In this document: positions 27,644-35,820 of the stretch, piece after piece
How the letters are laid out: the number at the start of each line of letters is the position of its first letter
How positions within the stretch are numbered: position 1 is the stretch's first letter
NCBI GenBank assembly: GCA_035574195.1
Contig: DATLZE010000109.1
Location: 1-64,000, forward strand
DNA: 64,000 bases
Direction of reading: 5' to 3'
DNA from: SG8-41 sp035574195
GTDB lineage: Bacteria; Pseudomonadota; Gammaproteobacteria; Burkholderiales; SG8-41
Notes under the pieces: generated by a model
What the model saw: the letters and a program-made list of their open reading frames with translations, nothing else
What the model was told of the DNA's origin: nothing
Database searches by the model: none
Translations under genes and position numbers: made by a program

Positions 27644-28057
27644 TCAGCGGCGCCTGTGGCGCGCCTCGGCGTCCAGTTCCTGGTAGACCTCGCGCATCAG
27701 GCGCAGCGCGTCCACCGCCTTGGGGTAGCCGCAGTAAATCGCGCAGTGCAGCAGCGCCTCCGCGATCTCCTTGCGGGTGAGACCGTTCCTCAACGCGGCG
27801 CGAATGTGGAGCTTCAGCTCGTGGCGCAAATTCATCGCGGTGAGCGCGGCGAGGTTGAGGAAGCTCCTCACCTTGCGCGGCAGCCCGGGGCGCGACCATA
27901 CCAGTCCCCACGCGCTCTTGGTGGCGAGCTCTTCGAACGGCCAGGTGTACTGGTCGGCGGCCGCGAGCCGGCTCTCGACATAGTCGGCGCCGAGCAGTTC
28001 CTTGCGGATTTTCAGTCCCTTGCGAAACAGCGGATCCTTGGTGAAGGCGGGGCGCAT
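27644..28057 (-). CDS. Carboxymuconolactone decarboxylase family protein
   Basis: 137 residues, all-helical. It carries the CMD-family signature E-A-L-L-H-C-A-I-Y-C-G-Y-P-K-A near residue 104, which includes the active-site His and Cys. The N-terminus (FRKGLKIRKELLGADYVE) resembles PcaC, the gamma-carboxymuconolactone decarboxylase of the protocatechuate pathway. No other pca genes are present, so an AhpD-like or other decarboxylase role remains possible. It is divergent from the SMP-30 gene; the 184-bp gap between them must hold both promoters. Confidence 0.8.
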   Translation of the reverse strand: MRPAFTKDPLFRKGLKIRKELLGADYVESRLAAADQYTWPFEELATKSAWGLVWSRPGLPRKVRSFLNLAALTAMNLRHELKLHIRAALRNGLTRKEIAEALLHCAIYCGYPKAVDALRLMREVYQELDAEARHRRR

Positions 28058-28241
28058 CGAATTTCCTTTTCAATCGGACTGCAAGCCTCTCAATGGTACT
28101 ACACGGCTCCGCGACCTCATGCCCGTATCGCATTGTGAACGGAAATCCGAAAATAAAGCTCCGGACCGCGGCTCTTGCCGCGCCCCGCGCCTCTCGTTCA
28201 TCATTCGCCATTCGCCGCTCATCATTCCGTTCATCGCCGAG

Positions 28242-29150
28242 ATGTTCGCGCCGCCCCAGACGATCACCGCGGAAGTCTTCGCGGAGCTCCCTGAAAAATT
28301 CCGCAAGCGCGGAGTGCCTCTCGAGCGCATGGCGCGCAGCATTCCGCGCGCCGGCTGCTTTCTCGAGGGGCCGGCCTTCGACCGCGAAGGCTACCTCTAC
28401 TGCGTGGACATTCCCTTCGGGCGGATCTTCCGGATCTCGCCCGGCGGACAATGGGAGCTCGTGGTGGAGTACGACGGCGAGCCGAACGGGCTCAAGATCC
28501 ACCGCGACGGGCGCATCTTCGTCGCCGATTTCAAGAACGGGCTGATGCTGCTCGATGCGCGGCGCGGGCGGATCGAGCCGCTGATCTCCCGCTACAACGC
28601 CGAGCGCTTCAGGGGATTGAACGACCTCTTCTTCGCCTCCAACGGCGACCTCTATTTCACCGACCAGGGCCAGACCGGGCTGCAGGACCCTAGCGGGCGG
28701 GTCTACCGCCTGCGCGCGAGCGGCGAGCTCGCCGTGCTCGCCGCCAATCTCCCGAGCCCGAACGGCCTCGCGCTCAACCGCGCCGAGAACGCGCTCTACG
28801 TCGCGGTTACCCGGGCGAACGCCGTGTGGCGGCTGCCGCTCGCCGCCGACGGCACCGTCTCGCGCATGGGCGTCTTCATCCAGCTCTCGGGCGGGCGCGG
28901 GCCGGACGGGATCGCGCCCGACGAGGCCGACGGGCTCGCAGTCGCGCACCCGGACATGGGCGCGGTGTGGATCTTCAACCACCGCGGCGAGCCGCTGCTG
29001 CGCATCCAGTCGCCGAAGAGCGAGGTCGTGACCAACGTCGCCTACGGCGGTCCCGACCGCAGGACCCTCTACATCGTGGATTCGGAAGCGGGCTCGATCC
29101 TCACCGCGCGCGTGCCGGTCCCGGGAAGGCCCCTCTACTCCCACCTGTAG
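28242..29150 (+). CDS. SMP-30/gluconolactonase family protein
   Basis: 302 residues from the ATG at 28242; the open frame upstream to 28002 is in low-complexity intergenic sequence and is rejected. It is a six-bladed propeller with the expected metal ligands: E42 in FLEGPAFD, the Asn of FRGLNDLFF, the Asn of SPNGLAL and the Asp of DEADGLAV. Such enzymes hydrolyse sugar lactones to aldonic acids. No signal peptide is visible, so it is probably cytoplasmic. It could act after aldose oxidation, but that link is inference. Confidence 0.82.
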   Translation: MFAPPQTITAEVFAELPEKFRKRGVPLERMARSIPRAGCFLEGPAFDREGYLYCVDIPFGRIFRISPGGQWELVVEYDGEPNGLKIHRDGRIFVADFKNGLMLLDARRGRIEPLISRYNAERFRGLNDLFFASNGDLYFTDQGQTGLQDPSGRVYRLRASGELAVLAANLPSPNGLALNRAENALYVAVTRANAVWRLPLAADGTVSRMGVFIQLSGGRGPDGIAPDEADGLAVAHPDMGAVWIFNHRGEPLLRIQSPKSEVVTNVAYGGPDRRTLYIVDSEAGSILTARVPVPGRPLYSHL

Positions 29151-29162
29151 CGGCGGCTGCCG

Positions 29163-29768
29163 TCACTTCCTGCGCCAGATCAGCAGGCAGTCGCGGTTGC
29201 GCCACGAGCCCAGGCAGAAGCGGCGCCGGTTGCTCGCGGTGTCGAGCCAGGCGCGCTCGATCGCGAGGTTGGCGCCGTCCTCGCGCGGGGCTTCGAGCCG
29301 GCGCACGCTCCGGCCGACGCGGCGGATGTCGCGCCGCCAGTAGGGATCGAAGAAGTAGAGCCGCTTCGCGTCGGCGCGCAGCGCCAGCACGTAGTGCCAG
29401 TCGCCGTGATCGTAAGTGATGTTGAGCAGCGCCACGCCTCCGTCGTTCAGGCACTCGACGATGCGGTTGCCGCGCCCGAGGTGCACTTCGCGCCCCGCCA
29501 GGAACTCGGTGCGCACCCCGAACCGGTCGGTGGAGAACTGCTCCAGCCAGTGCGCGAGCAGCCGCACGCTCTCGTCGGAGCTGCCGCGAGCGAAGGTGCC
29601 ACGGCGCCCTGCCGCGTCGAGCGTATAGAGGTAGATCCGCTGCACCACTTCGGGCGGGATCTCTTCGCGCTCGAAAAGATAGGCGATCGCGTTGCCGATG
29701 GTGGTCGGCACGCAGTCGTACTCCGAGAACTGATAGCGCAGCGGCGCGCGCCTCTTGACCGGAGCCAT
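29163..29768 (-). CDS. C39-like cysteine peptidase family protein
   Basis: 201 residues from the ATG at 29768; the 713-residue frame extending to 31304 is a shadow of prpD. The N-terminus has YQFSEYDCVPTTIGNA, with C19 as likely nucleophile. A GDWHYVLALRAD segment places H125, and YFFDPYW places D141, together a C39-type catalytic triad. There is no ABC transporter, no transmembrane part and no obvious leader-peptide substrate nearby, so it is a stand-alone domain of unknown role. It starts 26 bp after prpD. Confidence 0.7.
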   Translation of the reverse strand: MAPVKRRAPLRYQFSEYDCVPTTIGNAIAYLFEREEIPPEVVQRIYLYTLDAAGRRGTFARGSSDESVRLLAHWLEQFSTDRFGVRTEFLAGREVHLGRGNRIVECLNDGGVALLNITYDHGDWHYVLALRADAKRLYFFDPYWRRDIRRVGRSVRRLEAPREDGANLAIERAWLDTASNRRRFCLGSWRNRDCLLIWRRK

Positions 29769-29794
29769 TTCGAATCCGCGGTTCCCGGCCGCCG

Positions 29795-31237
29795 CTATAG
29801 CGCCACCAGGTCCATGAACTCGTTGACCGGCATCGCCTCCAGGCGCGCGCGCTCGAGGCACGCCTCGAGGATCGCTGCGCGGCGCTTGCCCGCGAACACG
29901 CGGCAGAGAGCGCGCTCGAACTTCTCCATCAGCGCCGGAGCCGCCTCCTTGCGCCGCCGGCGGTGGCCGAGGGGATAGAGCACCTCGCACCACGGCAGGC
30001 TCGTGCCGTTGCGGAACGTGACCCGGATCCCGTTCGCATTGGCGCGCCGCGCCGGATCGTGATAGGCCCGTTCGTAGGGCGCGTATTCGACGAGCTTCAT
30101 CTTCGCGCGCAGGGCGTCGATGCGCGGGTCCGCCGCGATGCGATCCTCGTAGTGCTCCGCGGTGAGCGTCCCGTAGATCATGCCGACCGCGATCATGTAC
30201 TGCATGCAGTGGTCGCGGTCCGCGGGGTTGTGAAGCGGCCCCGTCTTGTCGAGGATCACCATGGTCGAATGATGGCAGCGCACGTCCACGCGGGCGATGT
30301 CCTGCAGCCGGTCCTTCACCAGTGGGTGCAGCCGGATCGCCGCCTCCACCGCGCTCTGGCCATGGAACGCCGTGGGGTACGGGATCTTGAACAGCACGTT
30401 CTCCATGACGTAGGTGCCGAATGGGCGCTGAAAGCGCAGCGGCCGCCCCCCGAACAGCACGTCGTAGAAGCCCCAGGTCGGGGCGGTGAGCGCCGAGGGG
30501 CAGCCGATCTCGCCTTTCACCGCCAGCAGCGCGAGCCGCACCCCGCGGCTCGCCGCATCGCCCGCCGCCCAGGACTTGCGCGGACCGGTGTTGGGCTTCC
30601 TGCGGAAGGTCGCGAGGGCATGGCCGTCCACCCATGCCTGGGAGAGCGCGTTCACGATTTCCTCGTGCGTGCCGCCGAGCAGTTTGGTCACGACCGGAGC
30701 GGTCGCGATCTTCACCAGCAGCGTGTGGTCGAGCCCGCGCGCGGTGAAGCCGTTCTCGAGCGCGAGCCCGCCCATGATCTCGTAGGCCTTGACCGCGGCC
30801 TCCAGCACCTCGCGCACGAGCAGCGGCCGTTTTCTGGCTGCCGCGCGGGTGCGCGAGAGCCAGTCGGCCACCGCGAGGATGGCGGAGAAGGTGTCCGAGG
30901 GATGGATCACCGTCTCGCCGTAGAACGCGTCGTTGAAGTCGAGCCAGCGCACCAGCACGCCGATGTTGAACGCGGCGCGCTCGGGGTCGAGCACGTACGG
31001 CGTGCCCGGAACGCGCGCGCCTTGCGGCACGATCGTGCCCGGCACCACCGGCCCGAGCAGCTTGGTGCACGCCGGATACGAGAGCGCCTCGAAGCCGCAG
31101 GCGAGGCTGTCGAGCAGCGCGAGCCGCGCGGTCTCGAGCGCGGTCTCGCTGCGCACCGCGTAGCGCTCCACGTAGTCGGCGATGCGGACGAGGACCCCGT
31201 CGGGCGCGGGGCGGACGTTGGTTGCGCGGGCTGACAT
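29795..31237 (-). CDS. prpD: 2-methylcitrate dehydratase PrpD
   Basis: 480 residues from the ATG at 31237; the frame is open to 31351. It closely follows the bacterial PrpD pattern throughout: LLDSLACGFEALSYPACTKLLGP, ERAAFNIGVLVRWLDFND, NTGPRKSWAAGDA, and the C-terminal PIGHARRR-like PLGHRRRRKE plus MPVNEFMDL. PrpD dehydrates 2-methylcitrate in propionate degradation. No prpB, prpC or acnD lies in the window, so the rest of the cycle must be elsewhere or this copy serves another substrate. Confidence 0.85.
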   Translation of the reverse strand: MSARATNVRPAPDGVLVRIADYVERYAVRSETALETARLALLDSLACGFEALSYPACTKLLGPVVPGTIVPQGARVPGTPYVLDPERAAFNIGVLVRWLDFNDAFYGETVIHPSDTFSAILAVADWLSRTRAAARKRPLLVREVLEAAVKAYEIMGGLALENGFTARGLDHTLLVKIATAPVVTKLLGGTHEEIVNALSQAWVDGHALATFRRKPNTGPRKSWAAGDAASRGVRLALLAVKGEIGCPSALTAPTWGFYDVLFGGRPLRFQRPFGTYVMENVLFKIPYPTAFHGQSAVEAAIRLHPLVKDRLQDIARVDVRCHHSTMVILDKTGPLHNPADRDHCMQYMIAVGMIYGTLTAEHYEDRIAADPRIDALRAKMKLVEYAPYERAYHDPARRANANGIRVTFRNGTSLPWCEVLYPLGHRRRRKEAAPALMEKFERALCRVFAGKRRAAILEACLERARLEAMPVNEFMDLVAL

Positions 31238-31304
31238 GGGCGGGGAGTTTCCGGTGCTCGTGCCGGCCCGGATTATAGCCGCGGGCAGGGCAGGCCGCCC
31301 GCAC

Positions 31305-31332
31305 GACAAAAGCGCCTCCCGAAGGAGGCGCT
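31305..31332 (-). terminator. Rho-independent terminator of the 31355 SBP gene
   Basis: A perfect 9-bp stem (AGCGCCTCC / GGAGGCGCT) has a 4-base loop that reads TTCG on the minus strand. It is followed by TTTTG on that strand, 22 bp after the stop of the SBP gene. Confidence 0.85.
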
Positions 31333-31354
31333 GCGCGAGTCCCGCGCGCAAGGC

Positions 31355-32344
31355 CTACTGCACCTTGATGTTCGCCTTCCTGATGACCTCGGCGTATTTT
31401 CTGACCTCGCGCTCGAACAGCTCAGCGAGCTCGGCCGGGGAGCTGCCGATCGCGTCAAGGGCCTCCCGCTGGTAGAACGTGGCCACCTTGTCGTTCTGCA
31501 GCGCAGTCCTGATGAGCTGGTTCATCCTGCCGACAATCTCTTGGGGCGTGCCTCTCGGGAAGAACATCGCATACCAGTTGTCGGCCTCGAAGCCCGGCAC
31601 GAAGCTCGCCATGGTCGGCAAGTCGGGGAAGGCGGAGGACTTCTTCGGCGAAGTGACCGCGAGGCAGCGGATCCTGCCCACTTTCAGGTTGGTCGCTGCC
31701 ACCGGCCCGGTGGCGAACAAGAAGTCGATCTCGCCGGTCATGAGCGCCTGCATCGAGGGCCCGCCGCCCTTGAAGGCGATGATCACGGTGTCGAGCCCCA
31801 CCATCTGCTTGAGCATCTCCCCCGCGAGATGGCTGGTCGTGCCGGTGGCGTTGACGCCGTTGTTGAGCCTGCCCGGATTTTTCCTGGCGAGCGAGATGAG
31901 ATCGTTCACGGACCTCGCCGGCACGCTCGGGTGCACGCACAGCACGAGCGGCGTCGAGGACACCCAGCTCACCGGCGCGAGATCGGCGCGCGGGTCGAAC
32001 TTCAGGGTCTTGGCGAACAGCGTGGTATTGACTGCGAGCGAGGCCGTCGTGAACAGGATCGTGTAGCCGTCGGGAGGGGACTGGGCGGCGAGTTCCGCGC
32101 CGATGATTCCGCCCGCCCCGGCGCGGTTGTCGGTGATGAAGGTCTGCCCGGTGCTCTGCCTGAAACTCTCTGCGAGCAGCCGCGCCTGGATGTCGGTGCC
32201 GCCGCCGGTGCCGAACGGCACGATCATGCGCACCGGCCGCGCCGGCCAGCTCTGCGCGTGCAGGGCCGCGGAAACCGCCGCCAATACGCACGCCGCGGCG
32301 AAGCCGAGCAGGCACAATGCCGCTTCTCGCATCTTCATGGTCAT
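31355..32344 (-). CDS. Bug/TctC-type solute-binding protein
   Basis: 329 residues with a strong GAGGAGGAACCC ribosome site and a signal peptide ending at ALHAQSWPARP. Landmarks: IVPFGTGGGTDIQARLLA, TDNRAGAGGIIG, TPLVLCVHPSVPARSV. It is clearly paralogous to the adjacent SBP at 32518; both share the T-D-I-Q, F-T-T-A-S-L and A-P-V-S-W-V-S-S segments. It is monocistronic: its own terminator follows and the other copy's terminator precedes it. The ligand is unknown. Confidence 0.88.
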   Translation of the reverse strand: MTMKMREAALCLLGFAAACVLAAVSAALHAQSWPARPVRMIVPFGTGGGTDIQARLLAESFRQSTGQTFITDNRAGAGGIIGAELAAQSPPDGYTILFTTASLAVNTTLFAKTLKFDPRADLAPVSWVSSTPLVLCVHPSVPARSVNDLISLARKNPGRLNNGVNATGTTSHLAGEMLKQMVGLDTVIIAFKGGGPSMQALMTGEIDFLFATGPVAATNLKVGRIRCLAVTSPKKSSAFPDLPTMASFVPGFEADNWYAMFFPRGTPQEIVGRMNQLIRTALQNDKVATFYQREALDAIGSSPAELAELFEREVRKYAEVIRKANIKVQ

Positions 32345-32468
32345 GGGTTCCTCCTCGTCGGATTATGGGTGCTGCACGCTTATGGTTCCACAACATGAAC
32401 TTGGAGGCAACCCGATGCTTTTCCATACGCTTTGTGCACTCGGCTGCCCGCGCCCGGTGCGAGCGCGC

Positions 32469-32495
32469 AAAAAAACAGGGGCCGGCGGCCCCTGT
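32469..32495 (-). terminator. Rho-independent terminator of the 32518 SBP gene
   Basis: A perfect 9-bp stem (ACAGGGGCC / GGCCCCTGT) with a 3-base loop is followed by a run of T on the minus strand (the A-run at 32469-32475 on the plus strand), 22 bp after the gene's stop. Confidence 0.88.
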
Positions 32496-32517
32496 TACTG
32501 GAATATCGCAGCGCCCC

Positions 32518-33483
32518 CTACTGCTGCGGGATGTTGCGCGCCTTGATGAGCTTGGCGTACTTCTCGATCTCCTTTCGGAAGTAGGCAGCGAGCTCCTCTG
32601 GCGTGCTGCCCACCGGATCGGCGCCCTCGCTCACCATGAAATTGCGGATTTCCTCGGATTTCAACGCCTTCACGATCTCGGCGTTGAGCTTTGCCACGAT
32701 CTCCTTCGGGGTGCCGGTCGGGAAGAACATGGCGTACCAGTTGTCGGACTCGAAGCCCGGGTAGATCGAGTTCATGGTTGGCAGATTCGGGAACACGCCG
32801 GCGGGCTTGGGAGTGGTCACGGCGAGCGCCCTCACCTTGCCGGACTTGATATGGGGCTGCGCCGCGAGCGCGGTGGCGAACACGAAATCCACCTCCCCGG
32901 TGATGAGCCCGGTCATCGCCGGCCCGCCGCCCTTGTAGGCGATGTTGGGCAGGCTCAGCCCGGTGAAGTAGTTGAACATCTCGACCGAGAGGAAGCTGGT
33001 GGTGCCGGCGCCGTTGTTGCCGGGCGTGAGCCGCCCCTTCTTCGCGAGCGCGATCAACTCCTTCACCGACTTCGCCGGCACGCTGGGATGCACCACCAGC
33101 ACCAGCGGCACCGAGGACACCCAGCTCACCGGGGCGAGGTCCTTCAGGGGGTCGAACGCGATCTTCTTGTAGAGGCTGACGTTCACGGAAAGCGAGGCAG
33201 TGGTGAAGAGGATGGTGTAGCCGTCGGGTGGCGACTTGGCGGCGAGCTCGGCACCGATCAGGCCGGCCGCCCCGGCGCGGTTGTCCACGACGAAAGTCTG
33301 GCCCATGCTCTCCAGGAACTTCTTGGCGAGCAGCCGGCCCTGGATGTCGGTGCCGCCGCCGGGCCCGAACGGCACGATGATGCGCACCGGCTTCGCTGGC
33401 CACGCCTGGGCGAACGCCGGGCCGCCCAGCGCGAACGCGAGCCCTGCCACCACGAACCCTCGCAACAATCCACGCATGCTCAT
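32518..33483 (-). CDS. Bug/TctC-type solute-binding protein
   Basis: 321 residues from the ATG at 33483, with an AGAGGAGAGAAAGCG ribosome site; the frame is open to 33588 and a second ATG lies two codons in. The signal peptide ends at GPAFAQAWPAKP. Landmarks: IIVPFGPGGGTDIQGR, VDNRAGAAGLIG, VLVVHPSVPAKSVKEL, NIAYKGGGPAM. It is a tandem paralogue of the SBP at 31355, with a separate strong terminator. The alpha/beta hydrolase gene lies 55 bp upstream on the same strand and may be cotranscribed. Confidence 0.88.
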   Translation of the reverse strand: MSMRGLLRGFVVAGLAFALGGPAFAQAWPAKPVRIIVPFGPGGGTDIQGRLLAKKFLESMGQTFVVDNRAGAAGLIGAELAAKSPPDGYTILFTTASLSVNVSLYKKIAFDPLKDLAPVSWVSSVPLVLVVHPSVPAKSVKELIALAKKGRLTPGNNGAGTTSFLSVEMFNYFTGLSLPNIAYKGGGPAMTGLITGEVDFVFATALAAQPHIKSGKVRALAVTTPKPAGVFPNLPTMNSIYPGFESDNWYAMFFPTGTPKEIVAKLNAEIVKALKSEEIRNFMVSEGADPVGSTPEELAAYFRKEIEKYAKLIKARNIPQQ

Positions 33484-33538
33484 CGCTTTCTCTCCTCTGT
33501 CGTTTATGGTCAGCGGGCGATTCCCGACCCGCCTCCGC

Positions 33539-34462
33539 TCAGCCGCGATAGATCGGATCGGGCCGGCTGAAGAACGAGTGCAGGACATGGTAAACCATCA
33601 GGTAATTGATCTGCTGGAAGCTCGCGTGCGAGATGCCGGGCATCACGGTGAATTGCTTGTCCGGGTTGGGCAGGCGCCGGAAGAATTCGAGCAGATCCTC
33701 GAGCGAGGCGATGCCGTCGTACTGGCCGCGCATGATGAGCGTCGGCGCCACGATCTTCTCCGGGTCCACGACCGGCAGCCTGGCGCACATGTCCACGTAG
33801 GTGCCGGTCGGCACCGAATCGTCGAGCGCGAGGACCGCGTCGGCGAAGGCCTCGATCACCCGCTCCTCGGCACAGCCGGGATGGTCGCGGTTGAAAATGC
33901 TGTGCACGAAGGCGCGGTCAATCGGGCGGCGGTTCCTCGCGCTGAACTCCGGCAGCCTCTTGCGCCGCTCGGCGAGCGTCGGGCTGCCCTCGCCGGTCCA
34001 GACAAAGGCGTCGAGCGCGAGCCGTTTCACCCGCTCAGGATGGCGGCTCGCGAAGAGCGCGGCGCGCAGCGCCCCGGAGGAAATGCCGTAGAGCAGGAAC
34101 TCGCGCGTGCCGCGCGCCTTCGTGATGTAGTCGGTGGCGGCGGCGAGATCATCGGCTCCGTTCGCGATGTCGCAGTTGATGTCGCGCTTCTTGTCCGAGC
34201 GCCCGTAACCTTCCATGTCCACGCACCAGGTGTCGAAGCCCTGCTCGCAGAAATAGTCCATCACCGAGGAGTACGGCCGCCCCGGCACCTGGAGGTCGAA
34301 GGTGGGCTGGGAGGCCATCGAGGAGCCGTGCACGAAGAGGATCGTCCCCGCCGGCCCTCGCGGTGCGATCGCGCGCTTCTCCCACAGGAAGAGGCGCACC
34401 TCGCCCTTGTTCGTCCAGTGTTCCTGCCCGGTGATGCGCGCGCCGGATAGCCGTTGCTCCAC
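33539..34462 (-). CDS. Alpha/beta hydrolase
   Basis: 307 residues from a GTG at 34462 with a GCAGAGGTTACC ribosome site; the 692-residue frame extending to 35617 is a shadow of the acyl-CoA dehydrogenase gene. The fold's motifs are present: the oxyanion-hole LFVHGSSM near residue 47, the nucleophile elbow YGISSGAL (G-x-S-x-G), an acid in MRGQYDG and the catalytic His in PGISHASF. It is probably a cytoplasmic esterase, lactonase or C-C hydrolase; no signal peptide is seen. It lies upstream of an SBP gene and divergent from the acyl-CoA dehydrogenase. Confidence 0.8.
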   Translation of the reverse strand: MEQRLSGARITGQEHWTNKGEVRLFLWEKRAIAPRGPAGTILFVHGSSMASQPTFDLQVPGRPYSSVMDYFCEQGFDTWCVDMEGYGRSDKKRDINCDIANGADDLAAATDYITKARGTREFLLYGISSGALRAALFASRHPERVKRLALDAFVWTGEGSPTLAERRKRLPEFSARNRRPIDRAFVHSIFNRDHPGCAEERVIEAFADAVLALDDSVPTGTYVDMCARLPVVDPEKIVAPTLIMRGQYDGIASLEDLLEFFRRLPNPDKQFTVMPGISHASFQQINYLMVYHVLHSFFSRPDPIYRG

Positions 34463-34547
34463 GGTAACCTCTGCGGGGAAGCGTTCGAATCGGGGGAGGC
34501 CGAAGTGTAGGGCACCGGCTCGCGCAGCGTCAAATGCGCAGCACGGT

Positions 34548-34575
34548 TTGCGGCTGCGGCGCCGCGCCCTATACT
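34548..34575 (+). promoter_or_regulatory. Putative promoter (TTGCGG-16-TATACT)
   Basis: TTGCGG at 34548 and TATACT at 34570 with a 16-bp spacer lie about 44 bp before the ATG of the acyl-CoA dehydrogenase gene. No other good hexamer pair was seen in this gap. Confidence 0.4.
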
Positions 34576-34618
34576 GGCGGCCGGCAGGCCGAACGATTCG
34601 CGACCCGGGTTTACGAGG

Positions 34619-35785
34619 ATGGATTTCAGGATCAGCGAGGAACAGCGCGCCTTCGTGGACGCCGTGCGCCGCGTCTGCCAGAAGGAGTTCAAGCCGCGCG
34701 CGATCCGCTATCTCGACGGTACCTGGCCTGCGGAGAACATGCGGCGGCTCGCCGAGATCGGTGTGCTCGGCATGGCGGTGCCGCGGGAATACGGCGGCTC
34801 CGGGCTCGGCATCCTCGACACCGTGCTGGTGCTCGAGGAAATCGCCAAGGTGTGCTATGTCACGGCGATGGCGGCGCTCGGAGAGGTGGGCGTGCAGACC
34901 CGCATCATCGCCACCTACGCCCCGGAGGCGATACGCGGCCGCATCCTGCCGCGGGTCGCGAGCGGGGATGCGATACTCGCGATCTGCATGACCGAGCCCG
35001 ACGCCGGCACCGACGTTCCGAACTACACCACCAACTGCGACATCCGCGGCGAGCACGTGGTGCTGAACGGGGTCAAGACGCTGATCTCGCGCGCCGACAT
35101 CGCCGAAATGCTGGTCGTGTTCACGCGCGTCAACCGCGTGCCCGGCGCGAGGGGCATCGGCTGCGTGCTGGTGCCCGGTAAAGCCAAAGGCGTGACCGCC
35201 CGGGCGAGTTTTCACACGATGGGCGGGGAGTACCTGTGCGAGGTCGTGTTCGACAACGTGGAGCTGCCCCTCGAGAACCTGGTCATCCGCGAGGACGGCA
35301 TGAAGCGGCTGCTCTCGGCGTTCAACACCCAGCGCTGTCTCAACCCCGCGATCTGCCTCGGACTCGCCGAGGGCGCGCTCGAGGAGGCGGTCGGCTACAT
35401 GCGCAGCCGCTCGGCCTTCGGGCACAAGATCGGCGAGTTCCAGGGGCTGCGCTGGAAAGTCGCCGACATGTACATCCAGATCGAGGCGGCGCGCGGGCTG
35501 CTCTACCGTGCCGCGGTGAGCGGGGGCGAGTTCCCGGACCCCGTGCTCGCTGCGATGGCCAAGATCTACTGCAACGAGATGAGCATCCGCGTCACCTCGG
35601 AGGCGATCCAGATCCACGGCGGCTACGGCTTCACCGACGAATTCGCGGTCTCGCGCTATTTCCGCGGCACGCGCTACGGCAGCCTCGGCGGCGGTACCAC
35701 CGAGACGTTGAGGAATCTCGTGGGCAGGAAGCTCGTCGAGGAGATGGATCTCGTGACCGGCTGCCTCGGGATGGGAATGTTCTAG
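34619..35785 (+). CDS. Acyl-CoA dehydrogenase
   Basis: 388 residues with all three ACAD domains. The FAD/substrate loop CMTEPDAGTDVPN lies near residue 122 and the C-terminal helical domain has IQIHGGYGFTDEFAVSRYFR. Where medium-chain enzymes carry the catalytic base as Y-E-G-T, this protein reads L-G-G-G-T, so the base must come from another position, as in several other ACAD subgroups. It desaturates an unknown acyl-CoA and feeds electrons to ETF. It may work with the acyl-CoA ligase and CoA-transferase of this window, but it is monocistronic. Confidence 0.87.
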   Translation: MDFRISEEQRAFVDAVRRVCQKEFKPRAIRYLDGTWPAENMRRLAEIGVLGMAVPREYGGSGLGILDTVLVLEEIAKVCYVTAMAALGEVGVQTRIIATYAPEAIRGRILPRVASGDAILAICMTEPDAGTDVPNYTTNCDIRGEHVVLNGVKTLISRADIAEMLVVFTRVNRVPGARGIGCVLVPGKAKGVTARASFHTMGGEYLCEVVFDNVELPLENLVIREDGMKRLLSAFNTQRCLNPAICLGLAEGALEEAVGYMRSRSAFGHKIGEFQGLRWKVADMYIQIEAARGLLYRAAVSGGEFPDPVLAAMAKIYCNEMSIRVTSEAIQIHGGYGFTDEFAVSRYFRGTRYGSLGGGTTETLRNLVGRKLVEEMDLVTGCLGMGMF

Positions 35786-35820
35786 CCCCTGCGGTCACGA
35801 GCCGCGGGTCACCCCTTGCT

